A program made the position numbers and the translations under genes. Below are positions 1 through 12,600 of a stretch of DNA of 64,000 nucleotides, piece after piece. The stretch covers positions 152,558,583-152,622,582 of the forward strand of contig NC_071390.1 of NCBI RefSeq assembly GCF_022682495.2, in the 5' to 3' direction. This DNA is from Desmodus rotundus (taxonomy: Eukaryota > Chordata > Mammalia > Chiroptera > Phyllostomidae). Positions within the stretch are counted from its first letter, which is position 1. The number at the start of each line of letters is the position of its first letter. Under the pieces are notes generated by a model. The model made no database searches. It saw nothing but the letters and a program-made list of their open reading frames with translations, and was not told the origin of the DNA.

Positions 1-555
1 AAACCTAAGTCTTGCATCCCTCCTTCCTCTGACAACATGTGCTCCATACACAGAAAGCCGTCTTTCAGATAAGCTTCTATCTGAATGTTGTGCCCAAACA
101 CTACGGGGCACACGTGAACGCATGCAAACAGGGCTCTCCCACCTCCCGTGTTCTCTCATCTTCTCTCCCTCTCTCTTCATGATCTCTAGGTCTTTTATTC
201 AAATCCTTAGAAGCTTTTTTCAGTTGCAAAAGTCACCTCGTTAATTCAGGGCATCTATCTACCTATCTTTCTATCTATCTGTCTGTCTGTCTACCTATTT
301 ATCTGCAGTTTGATCTGCATTAGCTATATTTTTTCATCTGAACAAGTGACCCAGAGAGCTAAAATTATCCAGGAAAATACCTTAATACTTATCCAGTAAA
401 TAATCAACAAATAAATGGAAAAAGTTCCCGCCTCCCATCCCTGGGCTAATCACACAGACTCTTTCTATTAATACAACACAGATGTTACCACAAAGAATGT
501 TCCCTTGGATGGGCAGGTCAAGTTCATGGAATTTGGGTGCATCACATCCACTCAC
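1..555. other. intron downstream of ATP10D exon 17
   Basis: Intron sequence on the minus strand running off the left edge. It contains a degenerate tetranucleotide run of TATC/TGTC type at about 253-305. I see no further exon or other repeat that I can name. Confidence 0.6.
253..305. repeat. degenerate (TATC)n / (TGTC)n microsatellite
   Basis: Repeated ATCT and GTCT units with a few interruptions (CTATCTATCTGTCTGTCTGT). Likely length-variable. Confidence 0.8.
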
Positions 556-632
556 CTGCATGCCTTCTTGACCGGAGATCCCTATCCCGATGTCGGCCAC
601 TTGTATCATGCTGACGTCATTGGCACCATCAC
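556..632 (-). CDS. ATP10D: ATP10D exon 17: P-domain hinge DGAND, residues 1054-1079
   Basis: The acceptor is TCCCATAAAG and the donor is GCATGCAG|GTGAGT. The exon encodes [20 protein letters not shown] and GQEGMQ. DGAND (1055-1059) coordinates Mg2+ next to the phosphorylated aspartate. It is the last ATP10D exon in the window. The following exon, expected to begin with the segment before M5, lies left of base 1. Confidence 0.95.
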
Positions 633-3600
633 CTTTATGGGACAGAAGAAAAGGTGAGAAACATATGAGGAGTAAAGAAATGATGCAAACATTGCAAATC
701 AATATCGACCGCTCAAGCAAACATACACTGTCCTTCAAAGTTTACCTCGTGTCTCCGGGGTGCCTGGGACCCAGTTAAGCTGAAGTTGAAGGTGGCGTCC
801 TGCCACCATCTGGATGAATCCCAAATTCAGGACACCCTTAAAATGCTTCATGCCGTGGCACCTTGCTGGACTGATGTCTCCGTTCTCCATGCCACCCAGG
901 CTGCTTTCAATTTTTTAGATATAACCTGTTTCTTCCAGCCACTGCACGTGCTGCTTCGCTATTCTTGTACCTGTCATCACCGCCAGCCCAGCTTGCTAGG
1001 TTTCTATTGCTCTTGCCCTCAGCTTAGCTGTCGCTTCTTCCAGGAGACCCTTCTCATATTCCCTTTAGATCAGATGCCCCCCACCCCTCCACGTACGCTC
1101 TCACACCCTTCACACGGTGTTATGCTTGCTATAGATTTCTTGGTCTCTCTAACACAGTGGAAGCTTCTTAAGAGGAGCTGTTATATTCTATTGGTAATCA
1201 GCATTTGTTGTGCCCAAATGCCCACCAACCATTTACTTGGTTTCTGGGAATGGCATCTGGATTTTTCCTCGGGAACTCCGATGTGCTTTGTGAGACAAAC
1301 CCTAACTCCCAGATTTAAGACGGACACCTGCAAGCCTGGACAATTAGCATCATCTGTTAATTGGCCTCAGTGACTGGTTCAGATATAGGCACATGCGTAT
1401 TTAACTGATATAATCGACATAGCAGGTAGTCCAGGGGTTCTAGACTCAGGAATATTTAGATCCAGAGGCTTGACCAATTCATTCATTGATAATGTTCATT
1501 CAGTGAAATAGTTGAACAGAGTTCCACCCTCATCCTGATACTTAACTCCAAAAACTGAAAAAGAGATGCCGTCTTTTCACTCAGGCTGTTAATAGGATAG
1601 GATGCAACCTGGGAAATTTGGTGGCTCTATCAGCACCCTGAGGGGAGGAGCCACCTTTGACTGAAAACAATCCAGGTGAAACAGAAACTGGAAGACATGC
1701 CTGAGTCCTCCTCTTGCTCATCTCTAAACACTGGAGTGTCTCAGAGCTTAACCTCACACTACTTTTTTCCATCTATGTCCAGTTCTGGTGATCTCATCTA
1801 CTATCAAGGCTTTAAATATCATCACTGGACTTATGATTCCCAATTTTACACTTCTGGCCTTTGTATCCAGCAGCGTACCTGACATCCGATGGGTTTTTCA
1901 AACGTAACATGTGTAAAGCCCAACTCGTGACTCTATCTCAGTAAATGGCAGCTCCTTCCTTTCCATCCTGCCACCTCTCTGTCCTTGACTAACCTGCAGA
2001 GAATGCTTCCCTTCCCTCAACCTGCTTTGGCCACAGACCATGCATGGACCACGGCCTTCGCTTTCACTGCCTCCTCCTACAGGAGTATGCTCCCCCACAG
2101 ACCTCACATGTCTTGCTTATCATTTCCTTCAAGTCTTCCCTCTCATGCAGGCTTACCAGCATGATACTCCGAGGAGCAGCCCCTGCTCGCTCCCCTAATG
2201 TTCCATGTCCACAGGCTCTGTTTTGTCTTTTAGTAGTATTTGTCACTATCTGATCTTATACCTTTATGCTTAAGAAAAGGCGCTTTGTCAGTTGTACATA
2301 TTTTTACTCCAGTGTCTAGAAAAATGCCGGGCACACTGAAGGCACTCCATAACTATTTGTTGAAGAGATGAACCAATGAATTGTTCACGTCTCTGAGTTA
2401 AGCTTTCCTGAAGGTGGACTCCTGAGAGTGGTCAGTTCTCTGATTCAGTACATTACCCTCAATCCAGGTGATTCGGGATTTGAACATGTAATCCAGAAAG
2501 TCTTGACTATTATACGAAGGGGGACAAACCCCCCCCCCCTGGAATTTACCTATAAAAATTGTGTATTTATTCTTACATGTTTAAATTTCCGTCACCTTCA
2601 AAGTATTCTCTATTTGATGCAATACACCTATTGAGACATTTTTTCCACTGCTCAAATTTTTGAACTTGCTGATTTTGATGCTTTTTAGTGCTTTTGCCAT
2701 TTTTTGTTTCATTTCTTCCACATTGTCAAAATGTTTCCCTTTTAGGACATTTTTCATCAGGGGAAACAAAAAAATAGTCACTTGGGGTGAGACTGGGTGA
2801 GGGGAGGGTGGGGCACAGGGGTGCTGCCATTTTTGGTCAAAAACTGCTGAACACTCAGTGCGGTGTGGGCAGGTGCGCTGTAAATCACCCTTCATGAAAT
2901 GGGCAAGCATGTTGGAAGAGTTTTCAAAAAAATTCACCGAAGCCGAACACAGCGTCTCACAACCAGCTGGTGCACTGATACACATGGGTTCCTAGAACAC
3001 TCACCTAGCAGGGGAAGCCTGCACTACAAGGGGCCCACCCTCCAGAAAATAATTCTGGTTTCTTTGGAAGCCCCCCTTGTATTGTCCCATCCCTACCACC
3101 TGGTTCATAGCAGGTAGTCAAATAGGTAATGGAGGGAAATAGGAATGGAGTGGGAGGATGGAGGGAAAGAAGGAAGAGAAAGGGGTGGGAAAGCACAGCC
3201 AGCCAGAAGGGTAAAAGGAAATGCAGAAGGAAGAACAGGCAGAAGGACCAGCCTCTGGTGTGGCATGAAAGTGAGACACACAGGGCTGGGTGCCACCGCC
3301 ACTCACCAATGGCCAGGGTCATCACCCCGAGATGGCTGCGTACCAACTTCACCACCTCGCTTTTCTGCAGGGGTGTGGCTCGGCAGCAAACCACAGCTTG
3401 ACAGCAAGCAGTCAGCTCCAGGAACTGCTTCTGCAGACTTTCCTGCAGGGCAAACTCCAGGGCCTTGCCAGTGATGATGAGGCCAGCCCGCAGCCCCGAG
3501 TCCCGGGGGGCAGAAGGCTGGTGTGAGCCCTCGCCTAATGAGGCTTGCTCTGCAGAGGCTGCGTTCTTCTGAAGTTCTTTCAAAATTGTGCCCATCAGCA

Positions 3601-6600
3601 TCTCACAGGCATCCTTGAAACAAGGGGGAAAGACAGTTAGCATTGGGGCTCCTTGGAGGCCACATGGGGCTAAATTTGTCATTGTCATTCTTTAGCAATT
3701 GCTGCATCAAGGGAACCCTAGGTAGGGAACAACCGGTTACTTTCGAAGCTCTGACAGTTCTTCCTCCAAGACCTCTGGGTGTATGTGGGGAGGGGCTAAA
3801 AGGGTGGGGACAACTCAAGCCCAATTCTACAGCTAGGAAACAGTGATAGAACTTCTTTATTTGTGCATTTTGCCTTCTCAAACAGTGACTCTCAAGAGCC
3901 TTTTGGCCTTATTTTGCCAGTTACCAGTTGCTTGATTTTAGGCAAATGCTGTAACCTCAAGGTTCCCATCTGAGAAAATGCAAATGTTGTCTACATCGTG
4001 ACATCGCTGGGAGGAGTAAGTGAAGTCATTTTATTTTTATAATTTCATTTAAAATTTTCTCCTGAGATAGTAATTTTTTATTTTCCTGTCTCATGGCACA
4101 AAGTGTCAGGCGTGGCACATGGTGGAATTCAGACCAGTAATTACTGTTTTTATATGCTTTTTAATTTAATGCATTCATTCACTCACTCATTCATTGATTC
4201 GCTCTTTATAGAAAACACTCTATGTTAGGAAACACTCTAGGTGCCGGGAATATGCCAATGAAACCCAAATCCCTGCCCTCGTGGTGCCTATATTCTGGTT
4301 GGGATGTTCCCCGTGGTGCTCGTCACATTTGGTGGGTGTGCACCCACCCCTTGCCTCATCCCACACTAGCCAGGAAGTTTTTCTGATTACTTTCGAAGCC
4401 TTCATAATGCCTAAAAAAGGTCCACACCAGGCACTCGATAAATACGCATTGAATGAATTCTACTCGGGAAGACTAACAACGAACTTGTACAGAAAGGGTG
4501 TCAGACGACCAATGACAGAGCCCAGCGAAACCAGGAGAAGGGCACTCATGTTCGTACCTTAAGCCTGAAAACAGTTTATTCGTGAAAAAGCCCCTCAATG
4601 AAGGCCATTTACTCTTATTTCAAATGCTGTTTTATCAAGTGGTTCTCAACTCACAACGAACTAAGATGGGGAAGGGAGAAGTGGAAATGGATAAGTAGGC
4701 ATGCCACAGCAGAGCCTTAATAGTGGCACACACTCTAAACAGGAGACTCAAGCTAAAAAGGGATGTACCTGGCAACCTTTGCCTTTGGAGCAAATCTGAC
4801 CCCGACACTACAGATACCATGTTGTGGCCCCCATGTGCTCACAGCATAGGGAACGCAGTCTGCGTGGGTGCCCTCCAAATACGGATGCAAGTTTGCTGTA
4901 GTTTTATGATTCTAGACTGAGTATACAGACGCTCACGTTCTCTCGTCTGCACACGTGATGTGTTCAGTTTTATAAATTAATTACACTTTCATTTCAGCAG
5001 TATGTATGTGCCTGCCACACACGAAGTGGGTCTTCGCTACTCGTGGGATTTGCGATCTCACCTACAATCAGCACTCACGGTGCTTTCATAGCCATTTGTG
5101 GGCGTAGACAGAGGGACAGAAAGTGCGAGTCCTGAGTCTGTCCAGCGGAACTGAACCAGGTGATGCGCTGCCTTCTTACGTCAGCACGCAAACTGTATCC
5201 AAGTGTCCTTTTCATCATCTGTTCAGTGACATGTTATTTGCATTTTTTGGTGTTTTTTGTGGGTGATTCCACCACTTAAAACGGTCTCCACATATAGGTG
5301 CTGTCTAGTGTTAGTGAAGATTCAGCCAGGCATGAGCTCCAGTGTTCAACATTAGTGAACCAAATATGTGTGTGTGTGTGTCTTTAAATGGAAACACACA
5401 TGAAACAAGGCTATGTACTGATTGGTTGACAAAAAAGTTGTGATCAGAGGCTCACGGGAACCTAATCCTGTATTTCCCCTAGAGGTAATGGGTCACTATT
5501 GGCTAACTCAGTGTTTGTGACAACTTTATATAACTTAACTCAATGAATAATGAAAATCAACTGTATATAAATATGTATAGATATAGATTATCTCATGTAA
5601 TGTAGAAAACATATTTGACAACTAGTCAGTTGTAGGTGCTTGGGCAAATCATCGAACCTTTGGGAGACTCAGGCTATAAAAGAAGAATACTGTAATTTTA
5701 TCTGCTCTACTTGTTATGATTGTCAAGTGAGATCATGTATGAAATAGCCTTTTAGAAAGTCTAATAAACAGGAAAATAAAAAGTTACTATCTCAGGAGAA
5801 AATTTTAAATAAAATTATAAAAATAAAACTGAAAAACTAAATGATGAATCTTGAAAGGCCTTTTATATACCACTGAGCAGTAAATAATCTAGGAAATAAT
5901 TATATTAAAACAAAAAAGCAAAAAAAACCTTTCATGAGAATGGTAACTCTGTACAGTTTGTAAGTGGCTACATTTACTATAATCCAATTTACAAATTTAG
6001 GAACAAAGGTTGATGGGAAGTTGTAAAGCTAAGGTACTACACTGTAGGAATGAGCAGACATTCCATCAGTTGCCCAGTGTCCCGCTTAGAATGTCACAGG
6101 AATAATCATTCCCTAAATGACAAATAGGGCTCCATGATCTTCAATGCCTTCAACTCACAGCATCCCCTGAGCAGTGCAGAGGGCGGGGAAAGAGGAAATC
6201 TTACCAGTAACTGAGCTGCTACTATGTGCCTGGCACTTAACATGCATGGACTTGAGCCATCCTAAAACTAAAGTAAGTTCACTGTGTGCTGTTTCGTTAT
6301 TCTACCTGTGTGATATTCACATAGGTTGAATAGCTATTGATAGCAAAAAACAAAACAGAAACAAAAAAATAACAAAAACAACAAAAAAACCCCACAAACT
6401 TTTGCATTTAGAACTGTCCACAGTTGATACATTATAACCTTGTAACGACTTCTTGACTTAGTGGTGTTAAATATTTTTAGCATAAATTGTATATTTACAA
6501 ATAAATTTCACAACCCTAAATAGTCTACTGCTAACAAAGGCAAAATCAAACACCAAGAATTGATTATTTTTCCTTTTAAATGTTCGTTGAACCCCTTGCA

Positions 6601-9600
6601 TCTGCCAGGGAAACCATTAAACAATTTACATTTTCTCATTTATTGTTTACAACCACCTTACGATATAGGCATTACTTTCACATTGCAGGTAAGGAAAAAG
6701 GCTCAGGACGGTAACTCCCCAAGGTCACGTACCTGGCCACTAGCAGGCCAAGCAACTGAACCTGAGTCTTTTATTTTTTTTTGAAATAGAAAGTTTTTTC
6801 TTTTAATGCATGCATCGGATATAGATTGAATGTACACTCTGCCTGCATTTTTTTCTTAAACGTTTACAATAGTTGAGGTTTTTTTGGGTTTTTTTTAACT
6901 ATACAGGAACTACTATAGTGAACCTGAGTCTTACCAGCCTTAGGGCACGACCAATTTTGTGATTAAAATGACAAAGCATTTTCTGGAGCTCAGCCCCCGG
7001 TTGGCACTGAGAAGTGGCTGCAGGCTGTGGTTATGCATCCCTGGGCCACTGCCAACTGCCAAAGAGAACCTACTCTGTGTTGAAGGAGGACACTTCTTTC
7101 CCCGAGTGTGAGATCTAGCTGGGTGTTGACTGAGGCTTGATCCTAAAGACACAGCTAACCAAACAGGGCAGCCTGTGGCAAAGGCCCAAGACGTCATCTG
7201 GATGAGAAGCTCGGGAGGATTGGAGGGGCAGGTTGCTGTAACAGGATGGGTGTCAGTGATTAAGTATGGCTAGTGAGGAAGGAGTGAAGAAGGTTTTCCA
7301 AGTTAATTAAACAAGATGCATAAATCTTAGAATATCACTATACCAGCAATCTTCTGAAACCCCCCCCCCAAATGCTTGTTTATTGATTAGAATGTTTGCA
7401 TTAGATATTGGGCAGGGTGGGGAGCACTGAGAAATAATGGCTGGGTCCAAACCTCTAAGTTCCTTCACCTTAAAAAAAATATAGTTTCCTTTCTCTTCAA
7501 TCTTCAAACTTTTAAAATTCTTAGGAACACTATCTAAGAATTACCACTAGAGGGCATGCTTACCTCAAGAGTCTACTTTTAGAATTACCAGGAAAATAAT
7601 ATTCATCTGATTCCAATAGAAATCATCTCTTCCCCTCAACTTGAAAGGGAGGTATGTTCTCATCCTAGAGCTTGATGTATATTGTCATTATGGGCTAAGT
7701 CTTGTCAAATCCCTGGTAACCCACCCAATGTGGAGGAGGAAAAAATACATACATACATACATACATATTCTTTCTTTTAATGCCTTCATTCCGCAATGAT
7801 TCCTCTGAATCATTCTGATGTTTCACCGAGCCTTTAGAAGAACTGGGATACCCTCCCCCAAGCATGAGCAAGACTGCTGGATAGAAAAAATAATTGTCAA
7901 GGAGCTAATGGTTACTGGTTTTTCTTTCTCCTTAAAAATCATCAGAACCACAAATGCTCCACTGGCTCTGGAAAAACAGAAAAGATTGGTTTAATCTCCT
8001 GATACCTACTTTACTTTGGGTATTGAGGATGAAGAGCGTGTCATCTGGTTCCAGCAGTTTGCACGCATAAGCGATGTTGACAGCTGTCTCCTGCTTGTCC
8101 CCCGTCAGCATCCAGATCTTGATGCCGGCTTTGTGGAGGGCTTCGACAGACTCGGGGACGCCCTCCTGCAGACGGTCTTCAATGCCTGTAGCACCTGAAG
8201 GTGCAACAGGGCTTGTAAGAAACGAAAGCCAGCGGAAGCTCACCTGGGTTATGATTGAACCTTATCTGTTAGCCAACCCGATCTTGCTCCAGTAACTTCC
8301 GGGGATCCAAAGGAAGTGTGAAGACCCAGACCAAAATCATATCGAAAGTTGTAGTTTCAGAAGGAAGCCTTAGGAGTCAATGAGTTTATAAAACTTACTT
8401 GTTCCCCTTTTGGCTAGCTTCCTTTTCTGTAAATTGAGGGGGATTGTTTCAGTTATGTATGTAACCTTGATCTACAATTTTATAATTCTGTGATACTGCC
8501 AAGGGTCAGGGCAGAATTTTAAAGAATGCTCTTGTCAATGAGACATAACAGCTCTTTTCAATGCTCTTTCATAGTATAAGCCCATAGTTCCCTTTTCTGA
8601 AATGAGGCCAGATAAGTTTTGGAATTCAAAAGTTTTGCAGATTTGAAAAAGGTAATATGGTACATATATCACATTTTGTAGTATCTAGTAACCTAGCATG
8701 TTAATATTTCTGCAGCAAACCATACGAATGTTCACACTAATTAGGATACTAAAGACTTATAAACTCTTATCAAATCAGGCTTGATTTGGCTGCCCAGTGG
8801 GTTTCAGCCTACAGAGCATTTTAGAGTTTGGGATTTCAGTTGAGGAAATGTGTGCCCACAGCACTCACACCATCACTGAGGTGGGCACTCAGTAGGCATC
8901 TTTATCCCGTTGGCCAGATGCTAAGTGAGACCATTGCTTTTCTCTGAACCAGAGGGATGGGACTCAGTGGATGGCTTATTGGTGTGTTAGTGCTTACATT
9001 AAAAACTAAATCTCCAGACTCTATGGCAGTGCTTCTCAACCTTGGCTGCTCTTAGAATTACTTGGGGAGCTTTTACAAATGCAAATGTCCAGGCCACACA
9101 TCAGATCAATTGAATTAGGATTCCTGGGAACAGGATGCAGGCAGCAGCATTTTTAAACGTTCTCCAGAAGATTTCAAGACGCAGCTCAATCTGACACAAG
9201 AGTTGTGCAACATGCACTTGAAATAAGGAAGTAAGAGAAGATAGAGAAATGCATTTCACTAGTCTGGTTGCAGGTGCAGGATGAGACACGCAGGCCCTGG
9301 AGCCAGGCAGACCCGTGTTTCTTCCCAGCCTCGTCAGTTACCACCATGTGACTTTGAACAAGTCATGGGACTGCTCTGTGCCCCCAGTTTCTTCTAAATA
9401 AAATGAAGATTTGTTCTGCAGATTCATAAAGACAGCACATATTAAGTAACGTACCTAATACCTGGCAAGAGACTTTAACCTGCTTCTCTTGAACCAAGAT
9501 ATTGATTGGACTTTGGACTCCACGCTAAGTGTTGGGTTTTTAAATGACCTTCTGAAGGACAACTGCCCTGACCCCACTACAAATGGAGTCCTAGTTCACT

Positions 9601-12600
9601 GTATTGGGGAACAGAATGGAAAGGACTGGAAGGTAGGCAGAGATGAGACTGTGAACGGCGTGGGCAGAACCACACACATCAGATCCAAGTGGGAAAATGA
9701 CTGGTGAATACCTCAGAAATGTCAAGCGTTTTTCAAAATTCTGCATTTAGAGAATACGACATAGTGTACCTACCAAGTAAGGTTAGTCTGTTTTCCAACC
9801 TCATGGCAGATTCAAGAAGTAATTCTTCCCTGTTGTCAATGCTGGTTTCAGCTAAAAAGTGATTCCTCAGCCACTCTGCATATTCAGTGTCACTCATGAC
9901 CTATGGGGGATAAAAAAAGGAGCTATGAGGCCGACCACAGGATGATTTTGCCAGGACTCACTCCTGCAGAAATAATCACACCATCTACTTACTTCAGGTA
10001 TCCTTCCTGTCTTTGGGCACACTCATGCCCAGTCCATACCCTCACGTCCCTGCTCTTACGCTTCCCGAATTCTGTGATCAGCCTACTGTAACACTGATGA
10101 TGGCTGGACCCTATAGCTCAGTATCTCTGGGGAATTCTAGGCACCATATATGCAGAAACTGGGTTAATCTATTTAACTAAATCAGAGAGTATGCAGTTAG
10201 GAGAGGTCTCCCCTTACTTAAGTTCAGGGTAATTTTAGCGGTGCAGTTGAGAAACTGGTATCAATATTGTTCAGTCTGAGGTATTATGAAGTCAGCAGCA
10301 TCTCTGATGTCTTTTGATGGGTGGTGGATTGGGGTTAGTTATTTGGAAAGGTAAAAAGAGAAAGGGGACCACCATTAGCGAAGGTAAACAGCCCACTTCC
10401 CAACAAAAATTGAGGGGAATTCCTTACAAAGGAACAGGTGACTCACTTTCCTTTGTCTTCAGGTTGCCATAGAGGAAGCAAGCCACACTGAAGTTCTTAT
10501 GCAGCAGCTGCAGCAGAGGCGGGTGAGGCACCTCGTATCTATCCACACTTAGTTGTAAGAATGGAGAGCTCAAGATCCAAAGAAACCCTCTGCCTTTTCA
10601 GTGAAATGACCTTTCCCCTGTTAAAATGCAGCCCAGCGGATGTCGGGTGCGTTTAAACCAAATTCCCTGGCAGGCAAGAACGAGTAGTGTGCTAAGCAAC
10701 CTCACCTTCTTTGCAATGCATAAAGTGCGTAGGCCTCGCTTGGCGTAGTCATCCAAGTGCTTCTGGGTTTTCTCTCTTATTAGCATCTGTTGTTTTTCCA
10801 GACTGGCTCCATCTGAAATAATTAACAAAACACAGGTGTTCCCACCAGTCTGCCCAATTACAGGCATATCTGTAAAAATAATAATAGCTTAACCCACAAC
10901 AAACAAAAAGCCGTGTAGTTTTAAATCTCAAATGTGCATTTATAAAAGGGACCCTCAGAATTAATCTTTCCCTTCTTCCTTTCTCCCTGGGGAGAGGAAA
11001 ATACCAAGAACTTAATACAAACAGTGTTCCCACACCTTCAGGAACAATAACTACGAAAATGCTATCCGTCGCTCACCAAGCACTCACAATTTGTTAGGCG
11101 CTGGGCAGAGGCTGGCCATATATTGTATACATATGACATTGAATCTCCGAGGAACCTCTGAACAAGGTAATGCAATCCCCATTTACTGAAGACTCAGGCA
11201 CTGAAGTCAGGTAACTTTATCAAGGTACAGCTAACAACACAGGGCAGATTTGGACCCGGGTCCGGGGAGCCACAAAACTTGGGTGCTGTCTCACCGAATT
11301 CTAGTGAGCTTTCCCTACTTCACCAAGTGCGACTGACCCCCACATGTCTGCTTGTCTGCCTTCATCCAACCACCGGAAGGGGTCTTTTAGATCCACACGC
11401 CCTTCACGTCCCTACCTGCTCAGTTCTGTGTGAACCCACCTGGGGAAGCTGCGGAGAGCAATTCCATGACTACGGAGTCAGCCCCCTTCGTATACACCAC
11501 GACTTGGTTGGACAGGGGGTGCCGGACCACAACGGACATTCTTTTCCTTACTGAGTCGAAGGGCAGGATGTGCAGGAGTTGAAATGTTAAGGGTCCCAAA
11601 GCAGCAACGTCCACCACGAGCTGCTCTGGTGTCCGGGACCGTAAAGTGCATTGGTAAGCCCTGGCGGCGTGCACCAGCGCCGCTTCGTCTGGGCTCTCGG
11701 CCTCGTAGCACAGATGGGAGGTCAGGGGCTGTCCGGGGAGGGCATCCACCTGGACATGGGCGACGCCTGCATCACCGTTTTGTTTCTCTGTCTCTGCCGG
11801 GCAAGCCGAGCTTCCCGAACCCTGAGGGCCCTCGCCGGCCTGGGAGACCTCTTCCTCCACAGGGGAGGCCATCTTCATTCGACTGAAGAGAGAGAGTCTG
11901 TTCACGAAGGCATTTGGGACCCCAGAAGACGGCTCCTTCCCACCGGCAAGAGATGGTGAACTTGATCTTCGGACAGACAATCTCTGGAAAAGGTTTTTAA
12001 TCTCTTCCAAAGACTTAATGGGCATTCCACTTAGTGAAGAGAGTCTGATCTAGGAAAGAATTCGGGTGGTGTCAATGAAATACAGTCCAAAGCATTGGTA
12101 GACAACTTTGAAGTCACACTGGGAGAAAATTCGACACAAAGAGGTGCCATTCCCTGAAATAGACAGCAGCCAGCTTCATGCTTATACCTGCCACAGAAAA
12201 CACTAACAAAAATAAAAAGGGCCATTATGAAAAAGAGAGGCTAATATTGGTGGCATTACAATTTTCTATAACCATTTAGGAAGAAAGCAGACAACTGATA
12301 GAAGAAGACAATGCTAATATTGCTAGCAGCGCATGTACTTACTAGCAATTTTTCCTAATGAGCTAATTTAAAATATAGAAAAATCCATAATCTTTATTGT
12401 ATGCATCCTAGCAAGAACGATTTAAAAATTGTAAGCGAATTAACTATTCAATAATAGCATATTAGATTATGAAGGCCAATTAATTGGATCCTAAAGTTTT
12501 CTCATTCAGAAATGCCCAAGGAATTAAAGTTTTCTTCTGAAGATTTTTAACTTTATGATAGTTTGAGGGACTTATGATGGTCAATTTTCAAACTTGCTGA

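Larger units (their letters stand above)
633..3306. other. ATP10D intron 16
   Basis: Holds L2 remnants (about 1000-1190 and 1730-2350), a decayed mariner transposase end (about 2590-2990), a run of C at 2529-2539 and a purine-rich tract (3121-3260). A 195-codon plus-strand open frame at 786-1373 overlaps L2-like sequence and resembles no protein I know. Confidence 0.6.
3614..8009. other. ATP10D intron 15
   Basis: Contains MIR-like pieces (about 3900-4020, 5620-5770 plus; 6220-6300 and 6640-6780 minus), an ancient interspersed repeat at about 4160-4320, a short TG run at 5368-5382, a run of C near 7360-7369 and an ATAC microsatellite at 7744-7768. Large AT-rich parts (4600-5600, 5780-6200, 6780-7740) show nothing I recognise. 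Confidence 0.55.
8195..9773. other. ATP10D intron 14
   Basis: Contains a MER20-like DNA transposon fragment (9027-9170) and a MIR (about 9280-9475). Nothing named in 8200-9020 or in 9480-9770; the 72-codon plus-strand frame at 9489-9707 has no recognisable domain. Confidence 0.55.

Noticed and set aside
786..1373. 195-codon plus-strand open frame
   Set aside because: Overlaps L2-like sequence in an ATP10D intron, begins without a convincing ATG context and shows no domain.
3129..3474. Plus-strand frames over exon 16 and the purine tract
   Set aside because: Shadow of the real minus-strand exon and of low-complexity GA sequence.
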